Source of the DNA: Bacteroidales bacterium | GTDB lineage: Bacteria > Bacteroidota > Bacteroidia > Bacteroidales > P3 | Assembly (NCBI GenBank): GCA_017522105.1 | Contig: JAFXAA010000020.1 | Span: 53,598 to 117,597 of the forward strand | Length of the DNA: 64,000 nucleotides | Direction of reading: 5' to 3' | Translations under genes and position numbers: made by a program | The notes under the pieces: model-generated | Databases searched by the model: none | What the model was told of the DNA's origin: nothing | What the model saw: the letters and a program-made list of their open reading frames with translations, nothing else | In this document: positions 37,401 to 44,093 of the stretch, in pieces | How the letters are laid out: every line of letters starts with the position of its first letter | How positions within the stretch are numbered: position 1 is the stretch's first letter

Positions 37401-40400
37401 ATCTTTTCTGGGGGCCTCCAATTGGTCGACAACCGCAACTCGTTTCCCTGCTCGTATCAGTTTGGGAAGGTATTGCTCAAGTTTATAGTGTGGAAATCCT
37501 GTAACTCCGTTTCCCATCAGTGGAAGTTCAAGTGTTTCTGCCACTTGTTTAGCATCTTCACCAAAGGTTTCGTAGAAGTCGCCAACGCGGATTAATGGAG
37601 TTTTATCAGGATATTTTTCCTTAATCTGTGTATATGTTTTTTCAAGAGGAGATGCTTTTGGTTTTTCTGACGCTTTTTTGCGTACCTCGTCCAAAAATGT
37701 GCGATGCGCTCTTGCATAGCCGTTGATATTTGCCAGGCGTGTTTGCGACATGGCGCGGTCGTTGTCGTCGGTAGCATTGGCAAGCTCTTCTTCGATAAGC
37801 TTGGCACGGTTTTCAAAACCACGTATCTTACGCTCTAATGCCTGAACGGTAGGAAGGGTGTCCTTATACTGATCGTGCAGACTTTTAAGGCGCGTCTCAT
37901 AAGCCTCGTCTTCTATGTCGTTGTTGTATTGAGGTGTTGACTGTGGCTTCTCTTCCTCCTTTGCCGCTTCGTCGATAGCGTCCATCGTGGCTACGTCGGC
38001 CACGGTGTTCATATCCTCCAGCGACACGGGCTGCTCGTCGGCGACGGTCTCTTTGTCGCTCATGGAGTCGACCAGTTGTCGGGCGGCGTCCTCGCTGCGC
38101 ATCAGGAAGCCACCGTCGGCAGCACTCCACCAGCCCATTGACTTTCTGGCTATTTCCTTGGCGGCCTTGAATTGTTCTTTGGTGAGCTCTTTGTCAAACT
38201 TCACCAACTGCATGTCAAGCACCTTGCCTTTCTTGGTGGTGTACTGTGTGGGGGTGATAGAAGCCTCCTCCTTGGGGGCGGGGTTACTGTCGATATAACT
38301 GAATACGTCCGGCAGGTCGCCGTAGCGCTTGCCGTTGTACATGTAATAAGAACCGGTGTAGTGGCCTTTCTCGTCTGGTTCGTCGACCTGCTCTACACGG
38401 TGGATGCCGTCGATGACGATAGGACGACGGTAGATGGTGCCTTGGGGGCCTTCCTCGGTGGTCTCATCGTCGTAGTTTACCGCCATGCGCGCCGCCATGG
38501 CCTCTTCGTCGGTGGTGTCGGCTGGGGCTCCGGCTGAACCTGGCTGACGCTGTTCAGCCTGGGCGCCGTCGGGCTTGACGCTCTTATACTCGCTGAAGGG
38601 CTTGGTCTTGCGGTGGCTACTCTCCACCCATTTCTTGAACTCATCCTTGCTGACTTCGGTGATGGTGCCGAGGCCCTGCCAGCCTTCCTCATAGTTGGAG
38701 AGGTAGGCCGCACGGGCGCTCTCGGCGTCGGGGAAGCCATACATGACCTTGTGCTCGTCGAAGGAGCCGTCCTTGTTCACCTGGTCGATGACAAAGACAT
38801 TGCCCTGCGTCGGGTCGTCGGAAAGAAATACGTCGATATGATCACCGTCGACACCCTCGGTGCCACGGATGTAGCCGTAAGTGTTGTGCATCTCCTGCTC
38901 CCAGGCACGGCCAGCGGCGTCGACGCCACGGCGGATGCTGCCCTTGGGTTGCTCGATGGAGATGTTGTAACCGTCGAGGGTGAGGTGCCCCTTGGCATAG
39001 TTGCCGGCCTTCTTCTGCCCCTCGGTGGGGTTGGTGTCGGTCTGCGCCTCGGCGGCAGCAATGCGCTCTGCTACTGCTGTGGGGGCTGTGCTTTCTCCGC
39101 CAGCATCTTCTCCACCTCTTCGTGTATCATCTGCCGCAGTTGCAGCTTGTCGGGCTTCGGCTCCATCTGTGCCGCTCTCTGCAGCACCGCCTCGCTGGCT
39201 TTCTTCATCAGTTGTTGCTGTTCTGGTGTCATCTGTATTGAATATTTGATTAAACTCTTCGTCGGTTATCTCTGTCTTACCTTGCTCCATGGCATCCTCC
39301 ATCCAGTTGATGTAACTGGCGTACTCCTCACGGCTCATGCCGCCATGCTGTGCTATCCAGTCGTCCTCTGTCTGTACAGCCGCCGCCATTGCCACGTTCT
39401 GGCTGTGCAGCCGTTCAGCCTGCACCCTGCGCGCATCCTTGATGTAGTTCTTCAGGTCGCCAAGGCCCCCGACCTCACCCAGCACATTTAATAACGCATT
39501 AAAGCCTGCATTAGTATCTGCCTCGTCGAAAGACACACCGTTTTCCCGTGCTTTCTGCTCTATATGCTCACCAAATTTCTCGGGGCTGACACCATCTTTT
39601 TTGAAGATGAACGGGAACTTATTCATGTCCGTGCTGCTGTAGCCGGTATGCCTGCGCATCTCTTCAGGGTCGATCTTCATCTTTCCTTTGGTGTCGCTGA
39701 GCAACCACGCCGCGACCTCCTCAAGGGTGTGCGGCTCAAGGTCGTTCATCACTTCCATGGCAGCGGCATCGTCTTCTATGGGGAAGCCGGCACCCATGGC
39801 AGCGGCCTCATCGCGCATCTTCGCCATGTATTCTAACGCTGCCTCGGTTCTCCTGTCCTTCTCCTCTTGTTCAGCCTTGCGGCGCGCCATCTCGACCTCG
39901 TAGGCTTCCTGTTCGCGCTTCCTCGCGGCCTCCGTCTCGGCACGGCGACGCTCTCTCTCTTCGCGCTCGGCGGCATCTTTGGCCTCTCGCTCGGCCAGCA
40001 GCTCTTGGTCCTTGAGGCTCTTGACGGCGTTCCACATCTCGCTGTCGGCCACGGCGGCATCATAGGCCTGCTGCGCCTCGTCGCGCTTCCGCTTGGCGGT
40101 GGCCTCCTCCTTGCTGCCGTATTCGGTGGCGGTGAGGGCGGCAGTGGCCTTGTCGAGTGCCGTCTTGGTATCTGTAACACGCTTAGCCTTAATCTTGACG
40201 GTGTTCTCCACCTTGTCACGGTAGGCTTCGGGATACTCGCCCTTTACATTATTATATATCTCTGCCTCGGGAGCCACGGCAGGCTCCGGCTGCTGCACCT
40301 CTTCTGTGGGGGCTTCCGTCGGCTGCTCGTTTTCCGTCGGCTGCTCGGGGGCTTGCTCCGTGATTTCTGTGGGCGTTTCCGTCTGCTCTGCGGCAGGCTG

Positions 40401-43400
40401 CTCCATGGGCCTGTGGCCGACAATCTTGCCGTCGGGGTCGTCCTCGCGGATGTAGGTCATGCCGCCGTTGCCACCGTTGGCTTCGGGGTCGTAGAGCTCG
40501 ACGAACTTGCCGTTGGGGTCTTCGACGAATTTGCCGGCCTCCCAGCGAGCGCGGGTGCCGGTAACATAGACGGTCTTCTCGCCCTCGCCGTCCTTTATGG
40601 TCAACTCCATGTTCGGCTCGAAAGTCTCGGGCTTGCCCTCGGTTATGGCCGGGGCCTCGGCGGCAGGCTGCTCGGCGGCTGCGGTGTCTGGGTGGCGCTG
40701 GCGGTAGTCTTCCATCATCACGCCGTCGGCAATCTGTTGGATGTCGGCGATGGCCATGCTCTGCTGTGTGCCGTCGGGCATCTGCAGGGTGACGCTATCG
40801 CCGTCGGTGGCAAGCACCACGGCCTTGCCGCCGTCGGGCATGTCTATCTCCTGTCCTGGCTGCGGGTTGAAGCGGCCCGTGGCGGCGTCCTGCTGCTGCT
40901 GTATGTAGGCCTGCTTGTTGGTCTCTATGTTCTGCTCCTGCTGCTCGGCGGTGGTCACCTCGCCCAATTCGGCAATATCCCTCGGCGACACCATGCGGTT
41001 CTTACCCTCCAAGGGGTCGTACACCACTATGGTCTCGTCGCCGGTGATGTTGCCGTCGGCATCCATGCTGAAGTCGCCGTCCACCACGAACACCTCCTTG
41101 GGGTTGCCGTTGGCGTCGGTCTCTATCAGCGTGGCAGGGTGTATGGCACCATCGTTCTTGTTCGTCCGCACCTTGGCCTCCTCGCGCTGCTGCGCCACCT
41201 GCATGTCTGCGTCGTCGTTTATACGCTGGTTGATGCCGTCGACGGTGGCCTGTTTCTCGGTGTGGTCGGGGTCGGAGGGGTCGGACATGGCCAACTCCAT
41301 CATAGCATCTTGACGGCCCTGTTCGTCGGCGTCGTAGCCGCGCTGGTAGGCTTCCTCTGTCTTGACACCCACATAGAGGCGTTCGGTATATTCATCGACA
41401 GCCTCCTGCTCGGCCTTGCTGCGACGGTTGGGGTCTTTGCGTATAGATGCGTCGACATCGACACCGTGTCGTTTGCCAACATAGTCGCGCAGATCTTCCG
41501 ACGATAGTCCGCGACCTTCATAGTAACGCTCGCCGATGTCAAGAGTATTCAACTCTGCCTGACGGTATATCTTCTGCAGCTCTGCTTCGGCGGCGGCCTT
41601 GTCGGCGAAAGTGCGGCTGGTGATAACACCTTTGGCGCCGAGAGACTTGACGTTGTAGCCGGTCACCTTGCCGTTGGCATCCTTCACCTCCTCGATGGGA
41701 GACCAACCCATTACGGTGCTCATCGGAGCCTGACGGCCGGTGAGGTAGTAGTACATCTTGGCGCGTGCAGCCTCGCTGACGGTGGGGTCTTCCATCAGCT
41801 GCAGGAAGCGATTGTAAGGTATGGCGGCATCTTCGCCCTCGCCAATCATACGGTTAGCGTCGATGGCGTCGGGGCGTGCCTTCTCGGTAACGGCCTTCTC
41901 ATCTTCCCAGCGCTTGTATTCCGACACGAGGTCTGCCAAGTCGGTATATCCGCGGCGCTGCAGCTCGTCTTTCTCATCGCGTGTGAGCGCGAGGTCGGGG
42001 CGACCGTCAAGCATACGGTTGAGTTTTGACAGCCAGTCGCGGCGGTTGTGGTTGCGCTCCTCCATGGTGCGGGCATTGTCGATGTCGCGCAGCTCGGAGA
42101 TACGCTGCGGTATCGACTTGACCATGTGCTGGAGGCCGAAGCCAAGCATCATCTTCTCGTTTTCCGTCCAGGTGTCCATTACCTCGGCGGCGCGCTCGGC
42201 TTTCAGCTCCTCTATCTTCTTGGCGCGCTGGTAGTCGTCGGCGATATAGTTCTTACTCTCGGGGTCGGAAACGGCGTCTATCATCTCGCCGTATTTCTTA
42301 TAGGTGTCTATCCATTCGGGTATAGAGAAGATAGTACCTTCGGCGGTCTTGCACACACCCGTCTGTACGGTGCGTGCGCCAAGTTTATCCATGATGTTGG
42401 CGACGGTGCCAGGCTTGCCGTTCTTGTTGATGTATCCAACCAGACGGTCGCCGACATTGCCGGTCAAAGGGCCGAGCACGCCGATAGTGCCGCCCATCAG
42501 GGCGCCGTGGCCGAACTTCTTGGCCACCTCGCCAAGGTCGTAGCCGTCAATCTTGTAGCGGCCAGTCTTCTCGTCAATTTCTATCTTACCACCCCAGCGC
42601 AGTTGGCGCAATGCCTCTTGTGCAGATTCGAAGGTGCCGAAGTTGCCGGCGCCGGCGACAACACCTGTGGTTGTTTTCCCGATAAGGGTGGGTGCATTCT
42701 CTGCCACCCACGCAGCACCGCCGCGCTTTGCTGCAAGTTTGCCAGCAATCTTTGTTGCACCACCGACGGCGCCCTTGGCGGCGGCTCCGCCAATCAGCAC
42801 GGTGGGGTCGAGAAGGAAGCCAGTAATGCCGCCAGCATGACCGATGAGGTTGTGTCCAAGACTCTCCATGTCATACTGTTGCTCTGCCACGTCGCGCGCC
42901 TCCCAGTCGCCGGTGGTGCCGGCCATCGAGCGGGCGGCAAAATCTTTGAGCATGGTGATGGCGTTGTTTTGTAGGGCCTTGCGGAAGAAATAGTCGGTGG
43001 CATCCTTGGGGGCGTTCATCTTGACGGCATAATCGAAGAGGCGGCGGTCATTCTCCTGGCGTGCCATTGCCTCGGCTTCGGCGCGCAGCTGCTCGTCGCT
43101 GGCCTCGTCGTTATAGTGGTGGGAGCGAAGGGTGTTGTATATGCCGTCTATCATAGCCTGCTGCTTCACAATGCCGAGACTGTTCCATGCGTCGTCGGCC
43201 ATCCGCTGCAGGTCGTGGTACTTGAGGTGGCTGGCGGTGTTGAGCATCGCCAGCTGACCCATGCCGCTACCGCCAGGCATGAAGCCGCCGGTACGGGCAA
43301 TCATCTTTATGTTCTCACTCTGCTCCTTGCCGGAAGCCTCTGTTGCAGTCTTCCATGCAGCCTCGGCGGCACCGTCGAGAGCCGAGAGCGACTGGTCGAT

Positions 43401-44063
43401 GTCTTGTTGCAGACGCAGACCTTTATTGTTCTCCTCCCATTGCGCAAGAGGTGTGTTGGTCCGCTCACCGGCTTTGGTATAGTATACATCCTCCATCCTG
43501 CCCGTTTCGGGGTTGAACTCGCGCTGGTGGCCGCTGCCGAATGGTTGGTTGCCTTTGCGAATGGCCTCCATGCGGTTGGTGAAGTCCTGCGACATCTGGC
43601 CGAGTTGCTGCTCCATCTGCATCTGCTTGGCGAAGCGTTCGGGGCCGAGGGGTTGTTCCTGCTCGTTCTGTGCTGCGGCGAGGTTAGTGGGTTGAGTGGG
43701 TGAGGTGGGCTTTTGCTGTTCGTACTGCTGAGCGGCTTGTACGTCGGCGAAGGGCGCGCGGACGGCGGTGGGCTGCATGGTGTAGGGGTTGACAGCCAAG
43801 CCCTGGGCGGCGGAGGTGGCAGGTTGCTGGGGTACATCTGTTCCGGCAAAGTCAGAACTGATACTGGAGTAGAAATCGTCCTCGCTGCCTATCTCGTCGG
43901 CACCGAAGAGACCGCTGCCCATGAGGTTTTGGTGGAAGAGACGGGCGCTCTCCTCGTCGGTGATAGCGGCTTTAAAATCGTCGAGGCTGCCTATCTCAGC
44001 CTCGCTCACCTTGCCACTGTTAATAAGATTGTTGTATAGTTCGTCTCTCTTGTCGGGGTTCAT
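25476..44063 (-). CDS. Giant polyvalent protein, probably ejected with the DNA (6,195 aa)
   Basis: One uninterrupted frame of 6,195 codons. Visible in order (approximate residues): two GSxDDF repeats (1-60); a Gln/Pro-rich stretch; hydrophobic membrane-like segments (400-490); charged coiled coil (1280-1420); an inorganic-pyrophosphatase-like polyvalent domain with VDGDHIDVFLSDDP (1738); a MutS domain I-like module with GDFYETFGEDA (2161); a zeta-toxin/P-loop kinase with GRPAAGKS (2524); an adenine-specific DNA methyltransferase with LDPSMGNG (3031) and NIPFG (3097, a variant of NPPY); an SNF2-type helicase with HAVGAGKS (3738), DECQ (3905) and QRNGRGSRQGN (4240); a RadC/JAB-type metalloprotease-like domain with HNHPSG (4711); and long helical polyvalent-type C-terminal regions with a membrane-like segment. 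The methyltransferase-helicase pair recalls P1 DarB, which is co-injected against restriction. It is the distal gene of the ejection operon. Domain calls are by eye. Confidence 0.88.
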   Translation of the reverse strand: MNPDKRDELYNNLINSGKVSEAEIGSLDDFKAAITDEESARLFHQNLMGSGLFGADEIGSEDDFYSSISSDFAGTDVPQQPATSAAQGLAVNPYTMQPTAVRAPFADVQAAQQYEQQKPTSPTQPTNLAAAQNEQEQPLGPERFAKQMQMEQQLGQMSQDFTNRMEAIRKGNQPFGSGHQREFNPETGRMEDVYYTKAGERTNTPLAQWEENNKGLRLQQDIDQSLSALDGAAEAAWKTATEASGKEQSENIKMIARTGGFMPGGSGMGQLAMLNTASHLKYHDLQRMADDAWNSLGIVKQQAMIDGIYNTLRSHHYNDEASDEQLRAEAEAMARQENDRRLFDYAVKMNAPKDATDYFFRKALQNNAITMLKDFAARSMAGTTGDWEARDVAEQQYDMESLGHNLIGHAGGITGFLLDPTVLIGGAAAKGAVGGATKIAGKLAAKRGGAAWVAENAPTLIGKTTTGVVAGAGNFGTFESAQEALRQLRWGGKIEIDEKTGRYKIDGYDLGEVAKKFGHGALMGGTIGVLGPLTGNVGDRLVGYINKNGKPGTVANIMDKLGARTVQTGVCKTAEGTIFSIPEWIDTYKKYGEMIDAVSDPESKNYIADDYQRAKKIEELKAERAAEVMDTWTENEKMMLGFGLQHMVKSIPQRISELRDIDNARTMEERNHNRRDWLSKLNRMLDGRPDLALTRDEKDELQRRGYTDLADLVSEYKRWEDEKAVTEKARPDAIDANRMIGEGEDAAIPYNRFLQLMEDPTVSEAARAKMYYYLTGRQAPMSTVMGWSPIEEVKDANGKVTGYNVKSLGAKGVITSRTFADKAAAEAELQKIYRQAELNTLDIGERYYEGRGLSSEDLRDYVGKRHGVDVDASIRKDPNRRSKAEQEAVDEYTERLYVGVKTEEAYQRGYDADEQGRQDAMMELAMSDPSDPDHTEKQATVDGINQRINDDADMQVAQQREEAKVRTNKNDGAIHPATLIETDANGNPKEVFVVDGDFSMDADGNITGDETIVVYDPLEGKNRMVSPRDIAELGEVTTAEQQEQNIETNKQAYIQQQQDAATGRFNPQPGQEIDMPDGGKAVVLATDGDSVTLQMPDGTQQSMAIADIQQIADGVMMEDYRQRHPDTAAAEQPAAEAPAITEGKPETFEPNMELTIKDGEGEKTVYVTGTRARWEAGKFVEDPNGKFVELYDPEANGGNGGMTYIREDDPDGKIVGHRPMEQPAAEQTETPTEITEQAPEQPTENEQPTEAPTEEVQQPEPAVAPEAEIYNNVKGEYPEAYRDKVENTVKIKAKRVTDTKTALDKATAALTATEYGSKEEATAKRKRDEAQQAYDAAVADSEMWNAVKSLKDQELLAEREAKDAAEREERERRRAETEAARKREQEAYEVEMARRKAEQEEKDRRTEAALEYMAKMRDEAAAMGAGFPIEDDAAAMEVMNDLEPHTLEEVAAWLLSDTKGKMKIDPEEMRRHTGYSSTDMNKFPFIFKKDGVSPEKFGEHIEQKARENGVSFDEADTNAGFNALLNVLGEVGGLGDLKNYIKDARRVQAERLHSQNVAMAAAVQTEDDWIAQHGGMSREEYASYINWMEDAMEQGKTEITDEEFNQIFNTDDTRTATTDEESQRGGAAESGTDGAEARQAATAADDTRRGGEDAGGESTAPTAVAERIAAAEAQTDTNPTEGQKKAGNYAKGHLTLDGYNISIEQPKGSIRRGVDAAGRAWEQEMHNTYGYIRGTEGVDGDHIDVFLSDDPTQGNVFVIDQVNKDGSFDEHKVMYGFPDAESARAAYLSNYEEGWQGLGTITEVSKDEFKKWVESSHRKTKPFSEYKSVKPDGAQAEQRQPGSAGAPADTTDEEAMAARMAVNYDDETTEEGPQGTIYRRPIVIDGIHRVEQVDEPDEKGHYTGSYYMYNGKRYGDLPDVFSYIDSNPAPKEEASITPTQYTTKKGKVLDMQLVKFDKELTKEQFKAAKEIARKSMGWWSAADGGFLMRSEDAARQLVDSMSDKETVADEQPVSLEDMNTVADVATMDAIDEAAKEEEKPQSTPQYNNDIEDEAYETRLKSLHDQYKDTLPTVQALERKIRGFENRAKLIEEELANATDDNDRAMSQTRLANINGYARAHRTFLDEVRKKASEKPKASPLEKTYTQIKEKYPDKTPLIRVGDFYETFGEDAKQVAETLELPLMGNGVTGFPHYKLEQYLPKLIRAGKRVAVVDQLEAPRKDGADSNRKTDNQTEEDTYGANNQFVSRERYEELKKRMREKLNRLNVGIDPEILALGSEMAVFHLEAGARKFVDFAKRMIADMGDAIRPYLKAFYNAGRDMPEMENRRDEFTPHDEVSRFDVLNFDKEGPKDIVEMAKNVVKEQELSQQVEQAKSEIKTQRNEQRKEKKQDKKKTKPTTAAQSTLDFPKDYRDYMTPEAKERYAKDPQFEDSIHPELNYIVAASLDGVNIPYDVLSKLPEVIAAEQEVRDAQKNGKLKLTAEQIEASAQRLLGEENGSAVLNEKGKTVGYTGEVKNERKAFIVIGRPAAGKSKVFADPLSRKNKARIIDSDTVKPWLEGYNNGDGADYVHEASGKIADRALELAAQRGENIVIPKLGQSQKTINIAVALRLAGYDVQLYFNDLPEDTSITQALARYAQEGRFLSLEFLTDIDGKISNIFSTFAQNSLKDYFNNERTSEYLQDLRGRLGRLLGSEEESGKRLRQLSAALGRGNSKTYESLQEMVGDGGLQATGDGLVALNIDEPIFSYVEWKSNNVRLGEQPKEIWNSASGEPMPNAKPQSNDRTRKDQDREPEGNAADMGEDGTRPDGGQQAGTLATPAEGGEAGGMADADAEGEIRDADRTVPARVQRPGSGRDSSQGPAGRVSAGNVLVDPTVEHGDTRTDNGSDLTPKEKNTPLNTRNYLYPANASAIDDMPPMERMKTNVAALEVLRTLLREGRDATPAERATMGKLRGWGGINVPNTYEAKYRKFDLTPLQKQLVEIIDELDPDGKKGLLESLNTAALTSYYTPIPIAQAMHSVAEMAGYKGGGTMLDPSMGNGVFEGTMKKGVQQSTQIRGCELDWLTGQIAKRLYPDARVNVSGFQDAHVPENYYDYVVSNIPFGSLQVTDLEWEKNSSPIRKAAQGKIHNYFAVKMVESTRPGGLCVIMTSNAIMDTQGNAPIRKYIADNCEILGAVRLPNNTFKGAGTRVVTDVIYLRKFRDEADRLTVLDNGDYNDKVLTPFLTVNGKKLADRIGSTKEVKYNSYFQVNPQNVVGEIMAGGQYSDDAFDLRSEYSTDELAKQITKLGKKFIDQRKKRFGDTIYGTTVKRPQIAEAVREAYKGNGNYEGQGNIIVQDGKIGRLESVKEGSGKRLEFVEQPIPSATTQQVQDYVGLRSLLKELIAAQIEGRPEAETTEIRKRMQAAYENYTKQHGQLLNKKNAFIADDIDGFQVRALEKWKDGKFQGMADIYTKNTISARHDINTVGTPQDAVLNSLSEYGYINNEYMERVLGSKWAEDCGDLVFEDPSMPGNYIMKDSYLSGDVVSKLEQAQKMAIEDPRWQRNVDALQEVQPKRKEYGQFPCHMGARWVPVDVYNDFLKYVFDIHEGWRGTRNGIVYDESTCSYLFNFDESQFGGKSSEYRTNKKKASEIFEAALLDKDITIRLKDDEGKDIGIDQEATDAARAKVEQLREEFEDWVVRDKDRVNLLTDTYNNIFNRHVLPTYNGSHLHVAGLQGKELRPHQKDAVWRIINQRGGIIDHAVGAGKSLVMMSSIMEMRRMGIAKKPMIVALKSTTAQIANEFRATFPAARVLAPSEKDFSTQNRKKFLAQIAVNDYDCVILSHEQYSQLDHSDDIKRLFITDQVDQIDNLVEYLYGKEDQSQLTKKQIKGLQKRKENLMEKLKKLDLIKTDQEFVFENLGVDYLFVDECQAFKNLMFQTSYSRIAGLGNPEGSERSTKMLYGIRALQEMHQGDMGTVFLSGTTISNSLSELYNIFNYLRPNEMRRMGLNTFDAWASTFAVRSTEAEFGVTNELKEKSRFRKFEGLQELSRLYTEIADVRNDSNLVLPKPKAKTHFVAIPISDTMKEINAAIVDMVQRQDGSYFGINPAVKDKYPWSLAATNLAKKATLSPKLIDEMYDDENGKITHMCENVKKIYDKFNDQKGTQLIFCDSGVPGAGKTYDAYSDMINRLTEQYGIPRNEIADIHVAKTDEQRADLFKKVKDGTIRILIGGTKNMGTGVNVQNRVVAMHHLDIPWTPADVNQRNGRGSRQGNTVARDFNNNEVDVYYYAVEQTLDTYRYQLQDVKGKMIDAFKTANVGVDEFDEGGDAGDEGGAMNAAEMVAILSGNPVILDKAKQDKLVEKLNRLKRTQMMEHANRQEEYRRLQQEKSRVERLISYNKQDIERLKRNGFEPDKEGKWPQLKVTVDGKVYDKAKEAGEAIHNAIKKNGTLDISSYGIPAKMTVEEKQSSLFDTSGIERKLVADTDTGILYTVNLSDDATAAGQSMQNLLKNIYHYADAYAARMEEINHKLDGAEVGEFVFAKQAELDEAIERKREIDAEYNKLVVSDHRPSAPAESETGDDVQKVREKEVGYGRGTYTTKDGVQLSMMSLFEEGNLNDNANLNERSSANGDLTELRLRKLEPGETCHVERRYEENKSFSFTGKEKIESMDDVAYIFKQLENAAVENSFIALVKDGKPIIIHTGMGGYASSPVDIRQAVAAYMSINPEQVYFVHNHPSGSLRASREDRLTLNLLREVFGNDVVQDGIIIDTTSGKYGVFGPEIGEGEFGWELGEKNRGEVPMKVYEFSKQVFSKDWKPQTAYTIAGYDGVAEFISSHRLGEHPKMSFIVVNNQNQVVGNLFLPWTALSEIEDVKATSTELSNYINLAGGTKGVIYGNYQYSEKDKRMLQQLAAGMNLLHTPLLDVVHVDVNDELGYHSAHDSGVMKPEAEYVTPAREAGESILDYAKRVADDYSAYESIVKALEVANGGVMEAHDDSVSDIMDDQSMGMQERMTAMATKIAALHADDAAAKNRAYRAIGGNLADLRKAMSLQKEFDRSTVKRVADLARVLLSGGYLDNLSRYEVGRLLSAVKNATGRSDIRPDLKKVMDIMVDNQLKRAEKLFHDLETVKAKKVNAKGVEVIGELDIAGQQIVEAFKKGRKLDKDNIEQKIADAQQRMGSDNKTIADEAANEYTGLQYALEYAQIIKESVDEEHDLLDELEQARLEARNPEGVFADKEAYDQYRASVEEALRQNRVERLQAYLDLAGRLSGNLSQSIANAMEFKEAEKERIADIQHNANSDMEGRPSNEHYTPDWKAKAVNNSFAQFFLQPLATFDQMLRLFGSKSANGEGYLYNRFMRGWVDARQKEISGVRQKYAMLDDKVHQLFGNEAKNTAQLIRRIGSLPKMTVQFWDGGAMKDHTLTQGNLMYMYMVDKMTDGRMKLRSMGVKEEDMVKVTKALDPRLKELADWLQDYFLVETRNEYNETHKRLFGASMAAIENYFPLKILANARADKPEDLDNPKQTEGISTSTGSIIKRRRNALALDILGADAINVVLDHIAQMEHWNAYAEFNRDLNTLRTYKRFRNQVQNMTTVYGSGKELWKKFNDVSQIAAGSYRPPRATLDEAAVNIAKGVTAAKVSFRVFTALKQFLSMPAYLPDARPDLWAKNLTTPWNSWSWAMDNLPIFEERWKSRMAGDPRLLKSELDWKGWRNNIVQMASRIGMAPNAFVDALTVSIGAKTIYETRRARYLKEGYNEEQADQRARQDAEIAYNETQQSSEGAFLSSMQVDRSWLSVMFTVFRNSSMAYQRQLHDALRNLKRDLRKGNREQSIEFMAKQLHRDGLSEDKAQSAAKNRYNRQIGKDLLRVATFGYILQLAWNLGAKLPYLLFGADDDKKKEMMDDVWAQSMFGWGEGISGGDVFSQGGMMLVQGKGNPEYLMKEMPIASDAKDVLQEIGQGKYGEVVNDLVNLVVQAGIGVNPQSITDAVLAIMDACGDDPALAHEATIAVMRILQVPQSQIKEMYFDELGLSGSEVSNYTPQQLVERYAQYQVKRGRLLAPWTWDDESILDKERKKATKVVKERVGTFGDEFNEALNGYEQTYNEVKERINTAYNEAKQEHDYVKKAQIIDEVRRSDEQAFTTYDDYKRFDKQLDDIVTKYLAAKTPEQASLAKDDIFGFKSRMVDLLGTADEKQRRRLRFQLDEYYRDFKKEYEVLKTE
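35453..35725 (-). CDS. Out-of-frame gene candidate inside the giant gene (90 aa)
   Basis: On the same strand as the giant gene but in another frame, an ATG at 35725 opens a 90-aa frame with natural composition: MTEQEKTKIENLKETLPTWA, then a helical body ending DLLEEYLPEMF. It weakly recalls TnpV-type small proteins. The giant protein here is low-complexity (Gly/Ala/Asp/Arg rich), as when DNA is read out of its original frame. It may be a live overlapping gene or a fossil of a separate gene absorbed into the giant frame. Confidence 0.35.
   Translation of the reverse strand: MTEQEKTKIENLKETLPTWARMELDLMEDNKPERLQRLLKEGKLEEWLMRTQKEKSEMQTELCQHGYNDLEADEIVRRDLLEEYLPEMFS
35852..36049 (-). CDS. Out-of-frame gene candidate after the zeta domain (65 aa)
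   Basis: An ATG at 36049 opens a 65-aa frame in the same alternative frame as the 90-aa candidate: MNELRSTYKTFEEGLEDYLA, then SEEEIQRLTSRFKRWWEMED, ending TDWWP. Trp-rich, helical and natural-looking, while the giant frame reads RGRLGRLLGSEEESGKR-like sequence. It begins where the zeta domain loses recognisable structure, like the downstream partner gene of a zeta-type operon. Expression is unproven. Confidence 0.35.
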   Translation of the reverse strand: MNELRSTYKTFEEGLEDYLAQKRSQERDCGNCQPPSEEEIQRLTSRFKRWWEMEDFKLPATDWWP

Positions 44064-44093
44064 ATCTCGTTGTTGTTGATTGTTAATGATTGG

